The notes beneath the pieces are model-generated. The model saw only the letters and a list, made by a program, of their open reading frames with translations. It was not told the DNA's origin and ran no database searches. 32,472 bases of DNA, taken from contig URVB01000045.1 of assembly GCA_900551075.1 (NCBI GenBank), positions 1 through 32,472 of the forward strand, written 5' to 3'. The DNA comes from an uncultured Blautia sp. GTDB taxonomy: Bacteria; Bacillota; Clostridia; Lachnospirales; Lachnospiraceae. Below, in pieces: positions 17,371 through 25,793 of this stretch; position 1 is the first letter of the stretch, and every line of letters begins with the position of its first letter. The position numbers were made by a program, and so were the translations under genes.

Positions 17371-18866
17371 AGCTTTCTTCCCCCATCTTTACGTATATTT
17401 TGAATATAAAAATGAATCGGCACGCCAACAGCCGCCATAATCATTGCTGTACCAATCAAAGTAAACCAGTTTGAAGGTTCTAATACCTCTTTAATCGACA
17501 GAAAAATACCGCTCATCACGCCGGCAGATACCAGATGACAAACCAGTGTCTTATATATGGGCCCGGAGCTTGTTTTCAAACATCTGGCAGCATAGGCCGG
17601 ATTGAAGAAAAGGTTAATCCCTAATGTAATCACTGCTGTAGTTGCAACGATTGCATACGCTCCCCAGTCAGTTAATCTCAGCAGGATAAACATAGAAAAT
17701 ATGTTCAGAAAGCCTCCTGAAATTGTTACCAGACAGGGAATTTTATTTTTGACGGTCATAGTATAAACATAGTAAACAGGCAGCATGGGGCCTGTGGTCA
17801 GTCCCGTGAGAATCGTCACAAGAGTCAGCAGGTACAACGTATTCGTTTCCTGTCCCGGTATCCATAGGGCATAGTACACCTTACCCAGGGAAAGAAATCC
17901 GGCGAGAATCACATTGGAAAAGTATCCGCATATTTTCATCGCCCTTGTTAATTCATACATAATCGTCCCCCTGTCCCCGCCTGTGTATGCCTTCAGTAAT
18001 GTGGGCTGAAACGGCTGGAAGATCAGGGCATACAGTCCGTTCAGAATCGTTCCTACCGTTTTTGCAACAGAAATCTGCCCGGTAGCTATCCCGCTCAGCA
18101 TCAGATTAGAGATAATTAAATCAAGCCCGCTGTTTAAAACATTTCCGAGGGAATTGAAGGAATTCCATATTCCATTACTGATCATTGTCTTAATTTTAGA
18201 AGTTGAGATCAGTTTTCTCCGAAACCTCAGTTCAGGAGTCAAACGCCTGGTTACGGCCATATTCCCTATCAGAAGGACCGTACTGGATGCCAAGGCTCCC
18301 ACGCCCACAAACCATACCGACGGAACGAAGCATCGGATGAAAACAATTAAGGTCAACGCATCTGCACCATACGCCAGAATCTGAAGGATTCCGCTGATAT
18401 CCAGCCGGTCTTTTATATAGGCTGACGCGCCAAACGGCGTAATAACTGTCTGCATAATAAAATTCAAAAAAACCGTCACAAACAGCAGCTTAACTGAAAA
18501 AACCAGCTCTTCCGGAATATTAAGCAAATATTCCAGCTTCGCAATCGCCGGCAATACCAGCACAAAGATACTGCCTGCAATAAAAATACATGCGGCAATC
18601 GAGGAAGAATAAAAGGAATTCGCCCCCTCCATATCCGCTTTATGGTATGTTACAAAAATATATCTGACAACAAATGTTGTTAATGCTATGGTAAATATCT
18701 GAGCATAGGATACTGCTGTCTTTGCCATGGAAACAAATCCATACGCTTCAATGCCGATTGTGTCCGTAATATATGGTGTCAGCAAAAAAGTAATTAAATA
18801 ATTGATGCCTGCACCGATTCCTGAGAGCAGCATTGTCCTGGCAAGCTGTATATTCTTTTTTTTCAT
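17367..18866 (-). CDS. wzx: Wzx-type polysaccharide flippase
   Basis: 499-aa polytopic protein of the MOP/PST superfamily that flips undecaprenyl-PP-linked repeat units across the membrane. It has about 12-14 hydrophobic helices, with the typical N-terminal 'GAGINYLITFLLTPYITDTIGIEAYGF' and an Asn/Gly-rich 'NGIWNSFNSLGNVLNSGLD' in the middle. It precedes the dehydrogenase with a 4-bp overlap. Together with the ligase/polymerase and the Wzz-kinase it defines a Wzx/Wzy pathway rather than an ABC or synthase route. Confidence 0.92.
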   Translation of the reverse strand: MKKKNIQLARTMLLSGIGAGINYLITFLLTPYITDTIGIEAYGFVSMAKTAVSYAQIFTIALTTFVVRYIFVTYHKADMEGANSFYSSSIAACIFIAGSIFVLVLPAIAKLEYLLNIPEELVFSVKLLFVTVFLNFIMQTVITPFGASAYIKDRLDISGILQILAYGADALTLIVFIRCFVPSVWFVGVGALASSTVLLIGNMAVTRRLTPELRFRRKLISTSKIKTMISNGIWNSFNSLGNVLNSGLDLIISNLMLSGIATGQISVAKTVGTILNGLYALIFQPFQPTLLKAYTGGDRGTIMYELTRAMKICGYFSNVILAGFLSLGKVYYALWIPGQETNTLYLLTLVTILTGLTTGPMLPVYYVYTMTVKNKIPCLVTISGGFLNIFSMFILLRLTDWGAYAIVATTAVITLGINLFFNPAYAARCLKTSSGPIYKTLVCHLVSAGVMSGIFLSIKEVLEPSNWFTLIGTAMIMAAVGVPIHFYIQNIRKDGGRKL

Positions 18867-18936
18867 GATCGCGCTCCCGCCGTTAACAAAACAGTTCTAT
18901 TCATATTTGCAGCTTAAGTTTACACCGCATTCTTTA

Positions 18937-19902
18937 TCAGCACTTTACATTTAACAGAGATGCCTTTCCATTTATCAGGCATACGCCTGCTCCGGCCGGA
19001 ATGAACATACAAAAGCCCTTTTGAAAATGCATGAACTCCCCGGAGCTTTCGCATTTCAGCTTTCCGCTGCCCTCGATACATAGCAGAACCTGAAAGGAAT
19101 CCTCAAATACAGACAGAGAATATTCCCGGGAAATCATAATTCTCTGCACCTGAAAATATCGGCACCGGCAGAGTATCTCCCTTGAACCGCCCGGAAAATA
19201 TTCCATCATTCTGGGCTTTCGCCCAAGAAGGGAGCCTGCCTTCATATCCATTACATCCATTGCTTTTTTGAGATGAAGTTCCCTCTTCTTTCCATCCTTT
19301 CCCACACGGTCAAAATCCCAGATACGATATGTGACATTCGAGCTGACCTGAATTTCTACAATAAGAGCCCCTGCCCCGATTCCGTGAACCATACCCGCAG
19401 GAATATAAAATACATCATTTTTATGTATGGAAACTTTCCGCAAATGCTTGTCCAGCATACCGTGCTCTACCGAATCCTGCAGCAATTGCCGGTTCATGGA
19501 ATGCTCAAATCCATAAATAATCTTTGTATCCTCTTTCGCATCCAGTACATACCACATTTCAGTCTTTCCGTTTTGATTTTCATGTAACCGGGCATATTCA
19601 TCATCAGGATGCACCTGGACAGACAAATTTTTCTCGGCATCAATAAATTTGATCAAAATAGGCAGCTCTGCGCTATCCTTCATCCTTCTTCCTAAGTATT
19701 CCGGATGTATACGGAGCACTTCTTTTAAAGTCCGTCCGCTATAGCAGCCGCTCGTGATGATGCTCAGCCCGTCCGGATGCGTGGAACATTCCCATGTTTC
19801 GGCAATCGGCATGAGCTCTATATCTTTGCCGTATTCTGTTTTCAGCCTGTTTCCTCCCCAAAGATAATCTTTGCCTGCCGGTCTTAATAGCATTGGCTCC
19901 AT
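18937..19902 (-). CDS. manA: Mannose-6-phosphate isomerase, class I
   Basis: 321-aa zinc cupin that interconverts fructose-6-phosphate and mannose-6-phosphate. Zinc ligands appear in 'SVQVHPDDEYA' (Gln96, His98), 'GKTEMWYVLDA' (Glu115) and 'PAGMVHGIGAG' (His173). 'LWGGNRL' near residue 14 is the family entry motif. The size fits the short bacterial ManA/Pmi. It starts only 15 bp after the ManC stop, so both are surely co-expressed to supply GDP-mannose for the polymer. Confidence 0.94.
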   Translation of the reverse strand: MEPMLLRPAGKDYLWGGNRLKTEYGKDIELMPIAETWECSTHPDGLSIITSGCYSGRTLKEVLRIHPEYLGRRMKDSAELPILIKFIDAEKNLSVQVHPDDEYARLHENQNGKTEMWYVLDAKEDTKIIYGFEHSMNRQLLQDSVEHGMLDKHLRKVSIHKNDVFYIPAGMVHGIGAGALIVEIQVSSNVTYRIWDFDRVGKDGKKRELHLKKAMDVMDMKAGSLLGRKPRMMEYFPGGSREILCRCRYFQVQRIMISREYSLSVFEDSFQVLLCIEGSGKLKCESSGEFMHFQKGFCMFIPAGAGVCLINGKASLLNVKC

Positions 19903-19917
19903 ATGTCTAAACTCCGA

Positions 19918-21237
19918 TTATTTTATTTCAAAAGGATAAATGATCTTATCCCTGCGGTTTATTTCATTGCCAATCTGGATTTCAATAATCTCCATATCTG
20001 TTTCAGCAATGACGGTATGTATGCATCCAGCCGCAATCGTAACAACATCTCCTGCACGAACCTGCTGTTCCATACCGTCTACAACTGTTTTTCCCCTGCC
20101 TTTGACAACCGTCCATACCTCTTCTCTCAGCTCATGGCTATGATAATTCAGCCTTTTTCCTTTTGCCAGAGAAATCCGGATGGTCATGGCACCCGGATGG
20201 ACATCCAGCACCGTAAAGGTTCCCCATGATTTTTCCGTATAACGAATGTCCGTACTGATACGTTCCACATACGGTTTTATATATTCACTTTGATTTTTAT
20301 CGGCTACAAGAATTCCATCCCCGCTGGCTGCAACAATCATATCTTTGCATCCCATACAAAGAAGCGGAATATTTAATTCATTTAAAGCATGAGTATTCTC
20401 ACAGGTCTCATCCAGTGTTACATTTCCCTTGGTGAGGTCTGACATGACCTCAGCCATTGTATTCCAGGTTCCGACATCCCTCCATTCTCCTGCATACCGG
20501 ATAACCTGGATACTGGATTCCTTTTCCGCAACAGCATAATCAAAGCTGATTTTCTCCAATGATTCATATTTGGTATATAAGTCGCGGTAATCTGTAAAAC
20601 CGATAAGCCCATGAGCTTTCTCCAGAAGATAACCTAATTGAAATGCAAACGACCCGGCATTCCATAGGGCGCCCTGCTTAAGGTACTTTTCGGCAGTCTC
20701 CCTGTCCGGTTTTTCTTTGAATTCTTTTACATGACTTACCATGTCCGTAGTTTCCGGAATAATGTATCCGTAGCGTTCGCTTGCATAGGCCGGTTCAATC
20801 CCTATCAGTGTCAGGTTCGCATTTCCCTGTTTCACAAATCTTTCCAGGTTCTTGAGAGACTCAAAATAATCAGCACCCACATAAGGATCAACAGGGCATA
20901 CCATAACCGTTTCTTTCTCATCAACCCCAAGCTCATACTTTAAATATGAAGCAGCCAGCACAATTGCGGGAAAGGTATCCCTCCTGCAGGGTTCGATACA
21001 AAGAGATACGTTATCACCAAGCTGATTTTGAATAACGCTTACCTGACTCTTACTTGTTGCAATTGTAATGTTTGCTGTTTCATCAACAGCCCTGATCTGA
21101 TGATAAACTCTCTGTATCATCGACTCATAATTGCCGCTCTCTGTCTTGAGCAGACGAATAAACTGTTTGCTGTATATATCATTTGACATTGGCCATAACC
21201 GTTTTCCGCTGCCGCCTGACAAAAGAATGAAATTCAT
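19918..21237 (-). CDS. manC: Mannose-1-phosphate guanylyltransferase
   Basis: 439-aa enzyme making GDP-mannose from GTP and mannose-1-phosphate. Residues 1-~270 are a nucleotidyltransferase domain with 'LLSGGSGKRLWP' and 'SKQFI', then 'EPCRRDTFPAI' and 'KEFKEKPD'. Residues ~340-430 are a C-terminal cupin ('WGTFTVLDV', 'LNYHSHELREEVWTVVKG', 'AGDVVTIAAGCIHTVIA') like the isomerase half of ManC/AlgA. The NTP-binding loop reads GSGKR where many homologues have GSGTR. A separate ManA is present, so the cupin half may be structural or redundant. Confidence 0.93.
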   Translation of the reverse strand: MNFILLSGGSGKRLWPMSNDIYSKQFIRLLKTESGNYESMIQRVYHQIRAVDETANITIATSKSQVSVIQNQLGDNVSLCIEPCRRDTFPAIVLAASYLKYELGVDEKETVMVCPVDPYVGADYFESLKNLERFVKQGNANLTLIGIEPAYASERYGYIIPETTDMVSHVKEFKEKPDRETAEKYLKQGALWNAGSFAFQLGYLLEKAHGLIGFTDYRDLYTKYESLEKISFDYAVAEKESSIQVIRYAGEWRDVGTWNTMAEVMSDLTKGNVTLDETCENTHALNELNIPLLCMGCKDMIVAASGDGILVADKNQSEYIKPYVERISTDIRYTEKSWGTFTVLDVHPGAMTIRISLAKGKRLNYHSHELREEVWTVVKGRGKTVVDGMEQQVRAGDVVTIAAGCIHTVIAETDMEIIEIQIGNEINRRDKIIYPFEIK

Positions 21238-21300
21238 CTCAGTTTTCCCCTTTCTCCCCCAAATCTTCTCTTTCCAGAATACTCTTTTATTTCAGAAACT

Positions 21301-22086
21301 TTATTCCCTGATTATTTCCTCCAGGCATTGCCGCAAGTATTCTGGAAAATAGTATCTCAAATCCGTATGCTCGGTATAATTTCCAACATTTTCGCAAATC
21401 TGAATTCCCCGGGCAGACAGATCCTCCAACAGATCCTTTACATGTTCTTCATATGTATGTTCTCTATCAGAGTAATGTATATAAACCCTCTGAGTACCTC
21501 CCATAGTATCATTCTTAATTTTTTCTTTCAGTCTCCTGTCCAACTGCCCAATCATATCACCCGTCACATTTTTCCCTACAATATCCTCAAGATTTACCAT
21601 AAACTTATCACTATTCAGATAAGTGCCCACATAATACTGCGGCGCAGCTATAATCATCTCAGAACATTTATAATGTATTCCGAAATTAAGCGCAGCATAG
21701 CCGCCTTTGCTGGACCCTATAAAAATAAGCTTTCTGGCATTGCATTTTTTAATATATTTGTCAATCAGCTCATATACGGATCGTTCAACAGAAAATTTTC
21801 CATTGCAGCCCAGATAATAATTGCCTCGATGATTTTTTCCGAAATCGTCCTTGATATACAAACGGTTTGCATCAAAATCCCTGATTGTCCGGACATAATT
21901 ATAACGTGCGCCTTTATCACTAAACGCCTGGAATCCTATAATCAATACATCACTTTTCTTTTTTTGAAAAAATAAATAATGCAATTGTTCACTGCCTTCA
22001 TGAGAAATAAATGTTTTCTCTTTTATTGGTACAATCAGCAATAGATATAATCGATTCAGTATTCGTGTCACTTTTCTTTTATTCAT
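21301..22086 (-). CDS. Alpha/beta-hydrolase-fold protein, putative polysaccharide acyl esterase or transferase
   Basis: 261-aa protein with a serine-nucleophile elbow 'IFIGSSKGGYAAL' (G-x-S-x-G-G) after about 110 residues and a candidate catalytic His in 'YTEHTDLRYYF' near residue 245. It resembles the hydrolase-like capsule proteins (XcbB-like) and the Asp2 component of accessory Sec systems, both acyltransfer-type folds. No signal peptide is clear; the N-terminus is basic with one short hydrophobic stretch. Placement between VanZ-like and ManC suggests polymer modification, such as O-acyl transfer or removal. The exact function is unknown. Confidence 0.65.
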   Translation of the reverse strand: MNKRKVTRILNRLYLLLIVPIKEKTFISHEGSEQLHYLFFQKKKSDVLIIGFQAFSDKGARYNYVRTIRDFDANRLYIKDDFGKNHRGNYYLGCNGKFSVERSVYELIDKYIKKCNARKLIFIGSSKGGYAALNFGIHYKCSEMIIAAPQYYVGTYLNSDKFMVNLEDIVGKNVTGDMIGQLDRRLKEKIKNDTMGGTQRVYIHYSDREHTYEEHVKDLLEDLSARGIQICENVGNYTEHTDLRYYFPEYLRQCLEEIIRE

Positions 22087-22132
22087 TTGTCTTCTCCTCC
22101 GGCTTTGTCTGATTCGGCTCTCATGATTGCAG

Positions 22133-22804
22133 TCATTTGAAATTTTTATTTTTCTTATTTATTTTCAATCCTACAGTGATCATAAGTGCTCCAAGAAATG
22201 CCCCTAAAGAGTTGGCGATAATATCGTCTATGTCGCATGTGCCGGAATGCAGAATTAGCTGTCCGGTTTCTATAAGCACGGAGAAGAGCATTCCAAAAGA
22301 GAAAGCGGATACAAGTTTGCCATGACTGTTATCCGTTACAAAAGGAAATAAGACTCCAATGGGTACAAACATGGCCACATTTAAAAGAATATGATCGAAG
22401 GTTTCAATGCCATCTTCCTGTACCCAGTTCAGCACCTCCATCTGCACCTGGAAATTCGTCCCCTGCCCGCGCATGAAAACCGTAATATACAGTACCGCCA
22501 AAATATAGGCAATAAGCATAACCAGAACTCCCAACTGTATTTGAGGCTTCTTCTTTATTGAACTATAAATCTTAACGCCCCAGAACAAACCGGAATAAAC
22601 AATCGCAGCCGCATAAAGCAAAAGCCCTAATTCACCTAAATAATACCCAAGCACTGCGAGCATTCCGACAATACAGCCATAGATCAGTAAAACAATTGCG
22701 GCAATTGTAGAGACTGACCAGCTTCTGTCCAATCTCGCAGCTACAAAACTCAACAGTACAAAATAACCCGATACAATCAAAAAAATAATTAAAAATGAAT
22801 TCAT
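22133..22804 (-). CDS. VanZ-like family membrane protein
   Basis: About 223 aa with six hydrophobic helices. The C-terminal half carries the VanZ signatures: 'NVAMFVPIGVLFPF', 'SFGMLFSVLIETGQLIL' and 'SGTCDIDDIIANSLGAFLGAL', with the conserved Glu and Asp-Asp residues. The biochemical role of the family is unclear (VanZ gives low-level teicoplanin resistance), but members are frequent in capsule and EPS operons. ATG 22804 follows a G-rich ribosome site and is preferred over 22816. It sits between the ligase-like gene and the alpha/beta-hydrolase gene. Confidence 0.88.
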   Translation of the reverse strand: MNSFLIIFLIVSGYFVLLSFVAARLDRSWSVSTIAAIVLLIYGCIVGMLAVLGYYLGELGLLLYAAAIVYSGLFWGVKIYSSIKKKPQIQLGVLVMLIAYILAVLYITVFMRGQGTNFQVQMEVLNWVQEDGIETFDHILLNVAMFVPIGVLFPFVTDNSHGKLVSAFSFGMLFSVLIETGQLILHSGTCDIDDIIANSLGAFLGALMITVGLKINKKNKNFK

Positions 22805-22834
22805 AATTCCCCCCATTACCGGTTGTTCACCCGC

Positions 22835-24130
22835 TTACTGTGACTCCGCCTGACTATCCTCCGCTTTTTGCCGGAGAGGACGGCTCTCAGGTCCCGGGCG
22901 GTTACAGCACAAAGCCATGACAAGAAACATCCCCAGCATTTTATAATCATAATTTCCCCCTAAGCATCTTTCAGTCAGACCATTCATCATCAGATAAACA
23001 AGTATCATACTGCTGAACAGATAATTGTTCGGGGGAATTTCTTCAATATCCCTCATGGTATACAGCAATGCGGCAAAAAACATGGCAATACCTATCAATC
23101 CGCTGTTTAACCAGAATTCCAGCAGCACATTGTGCGCTCCCGTTGTCATGGTTCCGAGAAATGAATATTCACTGAATCCTGCATGTATCAAAGCAACTGC
23201 CCTCGAATCCCGCCAAAACATTCCATAGCCGTAGCCGGTAAACGTGTTATGATTCATCATGACAGATATAATCTGGTTCCAAAGCGGAATCCGCCCTGTT
23301 AATGTGGCGTCTTTTCCAATCGCATTGAAAAACCATTCAAAATACGGCATGAATGTCAATGTCGCAAATAAGAATAAAACATTGCCGGCAATATATCCCC
23401 AGCCTAACTGCAGCCTGACATGGGACGGCAGAAAAAGCGCCGCCAGAGCAATCACCATACAAAAGACCGGCCCCGTCGCCTGGCACATAGCCATAAGAAT
23501 CCCCTGTATAAGCAGAATTATCATCCATAACCGGTAAGGCTGCAGTTGTTTTCTTCTTTCCCTGATGAAAAAGGCCATGGCAGCAATTCCGAAAGCCAGC
23601 TCCGAAGCAAAGCTGTTTTTAGAAGGGTAAAGACCCTTTAATGCACGTATAAAGGTTGCACCGCTCTCAAATGCCCTGCCCGGATACATCAGCATAAACA
23701 CCAGAACAAACAGAACGAATATGGTCTGCGCAATACAGATTAACTCAATCACACGTTCAAAGCGGAATTGCTCCTGAAGCCATATTGCAAAAAGGAGTGT
23801 CACAAACAATCGAATGCAGGTAATGAACTGCAGAGAAGGATATCTGGTCACCATCATGGATTCTATAAAAATAACAACCCCGAACAAATATAGCACCGTA
23901 TACTTTTTATCCAGATTTACAAGCCGGACATCCAGCCAGGATTTTCCGCTTGAAAGCAGCATCGCCAGTATTTCAATGACAAATGCCGCATATTCCATAA
24001 CGCTCCCCATCCACTCCCCATAAATTTCCGTAAAATTTCCGGGAAATCCCAAAGAAATAAGAATGGCAAAAATAACAAGCAGCTCAATTTTAAAATCTGT
24101 TTGTCTTGCGTTTCCATTTAATTCCGACAT
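22835..24130 (-). CDS. O-antigen ligase/Wzy-type polysaccharide polymerase
   Basis: 431-aa polytopic membrane protein (about 10-12 helices). The large periplasmic-type loop and following helix hold 'DATLTGRIPLWNQII' and 'TGAHNVLLEFWLNSGLIGI', with His333 at the position of the essential WaaL/Wzy histidine. It would polymerise lipid-linked repeat units outside the membrane, or ligate chains to an acceptor. The start ATG 24130 is clear: AGGAG lies 7 nt upstream, just at the end of the kinase gene. A start 87 bp earlier would overlap that gene deeply. It is the only polymerase candidate in the operon. Confidence 0.88.
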   Translation of the reverse strand: MSELNGNARQTDFKIELLVIFAILISLGFPGNFTEIYGEWMGSVMEYAAFVIEILAMLLSSGKSWLDVRLVNLDKKYTVLYLFGVVIFIESMMVTRYPSLQFITCIRLFVTLLFAIWLQEQFRFERVIELICIAQTIFVLFVLVFMLMYPGRAFESGATFIRALKGLYPSKNSFASELAFGIAAMAFFIRERRKQLQPYRLWMIILLIQGILMAMCQATGPVFCMVIALAALFLPSHVRLQLGWGYIAGNVLFLFATLTFMPYFEWFFNAIGKDATLTGRIPLWNQIISVMMNHNTFTGYGYGMFWRDSRAVALIHAGFSEYSFLGTMTTGAHNVLLEFWLNSGLIGIAMFFAALLYTMRDIEEIPPNNYLFSSMILVYLMMNGLTERCLGGNYDYKMLGMFLVMALCCNRPGPESRPLRQKAEDSQAESQ

Positions 24131-24131
24131 T

Positions 24132-25793
24132 TCATTGCTCCTGATCAGTATCCTTTTCCTCATCTGCCGCCTTCGTGTTATCCTCAGCTTGAAAGAGCAA
24201 ATCAACAAAACTGTCACTTGTTGTCACCTGCGGAGTATCACCCTGCATTTCTGCTCCGCTTTCTCCTGCAAATCCGGCAACTAACGATTTAATGTTACTG
24301 TCATCTCCAGAGACAGAAAAACCTTCCTGATTTTCTGAATATTCCTGATTCAGATTCGCAAAGGGTTCTGTTTCGTTTTGGGCTTTGGCTTCTGCCTTTT
24401 TGATTTTTTCTTTTTCTCTGACAGGATTTTTAATTCCCTTTTCACTGACCTGAACACCGTTTACAACACATCCCAGAATGCTGATTCCTGACTTTTCAAT
24501 ACGCTCCAGAGCCTCTTTAATCTCATGCATGGATGCTGTGTCGTAACGGACAACAAACAGCGCGCCGGATGCAATCTGGTTCAAACTCATCGGATCAGCC
24601 GTAAGCCCTACCGGTGCGGTATCCATTAGTACATAATCATAGCCGGCCGCCATTTTCCGTACAACCTGAAACAGGTTGCTGTCCAGCGGAATGGAGCTTT
24701 TTTCAAGCACTGTGGGAAGGATATCAAGATATCCTGTCAGACTTGTTATGGCTTCTTTCTCCGTAATATTCCCCGCATACAGTGCATTCAGGGAATGTTC
24801 GTATTCCACCTTATTCAGGAAAAGGCTTCCGAGAGTAGGATTTTTCATATCGAAATCAATCAAAAGCACATGTTTCTCCAAATCTGACAACTGTATCGCC
24901 AAATTTGCAATCATGCTTGTTTTTCCCTCATTTCGCAAAGCAGAGGTAATGTAAATGATATGCGGGGCTTCTCTTTTTCTCAGACGGTTCTGTATAATAT
25001 GGGCAGCGGAAGCAAAACTTTCGCCAACCTCCGAATGTGCTTCATCCTTTACCAATATGGATTTCCTCTTATTGAAAAATGCTTTGTCATCTGCAATCTC
25101 ACATAAAATTTCCATTCCATAATCAGTTTCAATATCCTGGACATTCAGCAGCGTCGGATGCATAATTAATTCCAGCAATGTAATGCCAAGTCCAAGTCCG
25201 AACCCCAGCAGCGCCATATATCCCCAGAGAATGATGTTGATGCTTCCGCCAATCAAATACTTGGAGCTGGGTTCATTGATCACAGAGACATTGCCGATAC
25301 TTAAGGTTTCCTTCAGAATCTCCGGCGCCTTACTGTTGATTTCAGAAAGTATCGTGATGCCCTCCTTCGCACTGCGCCAATACAGGGACATTTCTATAAT
25401 CTGGGTTTCATTATACTGGGTGAGTGTCAGATTATCCGCAATATCCTTCGTTGTAACACCAAGCAGTCCGGCAGAATCAATGATTTCTTTCAGCATCTTG
25501 TCACTTGCTAACACATAAGCGACAGCGTCAACCATATCCTCCGCCATATTGATGTCATTGTAGCTTGGAAAATCGTATCCGGAAGTAAACAATCCGGAAT
25601 TCGTCTGTGTATTCACAGAAAATGAACTTGTAATGATATATTCCCTGCTCATTTCACCACGCAGATATGAAATACACGATAGAACAACGCCAATAAACAG
25701 CCCTGCCGCAGTCAGTACAATTATCAGAATACGATGTTTGATAATCCCATACAGGATATCTCCTATTCTTATATGAATTCCGTTATTCCTCAC
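24132..25793 (-). CDS. Wzz-like chain-length regulator fused to BY-type tyrosine kinase
   Basis: 553-aa protein combining a Wzz/CapA domain (helices at ~22-42 and ~187-210 around an external loop) with a cytoplasmic P-loop kinase: Walker A 'SALRNEGKTS' (Lys291), Walker A' 'LLIDFDMKNPT' (Asp313) and Walker B 'YDYVLMDTAP'. It controls polymer length and assembly by cyclic autophosphorylation. Firmicutes often split these parts into CpsC and CpsD; here they are one chain as in Wzc. The ~98-residue tail after residue 455 is acidic and Gln-rich with only one Tyr (Tyr485), so the normal tyrosine cluster is missing. The start is GTG with AGGA 8 nt upstream, overlapping the previous gene by 11 bp. 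Confidence 0.9.
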   Translation of the reverse strand: MRNNGIHIRIGDILYGIIKHRILIIVLTAAGLFIGVVLSCISYLRGEMSREYIITSSFSVNTQTNSGLFTSGYDFPSYNDINMAEDMVDAVAYVLASDKMLKEIIDSAGLLGVTTKDIADNLTLTQYNETQIIEMSLYWRSAKEGITILSEINSKAPEILKETLSIGNVSVINEPSSKYLIGGSINIILWGYMALLGFGLGLGITLLELIMHPTLLNVQDIETDYGMEILCEIADDKAFFNKRKSILVKDEAHSEVGESFASAAHIIQNRLRKREAPHIIYITSALRNEGKTSMIANLAIQLSDLEKHVLLIDFDMKNPTLGSLFLNKVEYEHSLNALYAGNITEKEAITSLTGYLDILPTVLEKSSIPLDSNLFQVVRKMAAGYDYVLMDTAPVGLTADPMSLNQIASGALFVVRYDTASMHEIKEALERIEKSGISILGCVVNGVQVSEKGIKNPVREKEKIKKAEAKAQNETEPFANLNQEYSENQEGFSVSGDDSNIKSLVAGFAGESGAEMQGDTPQVTTSDSFVDLLFQAEDNTKAADEEKDTDQEQ

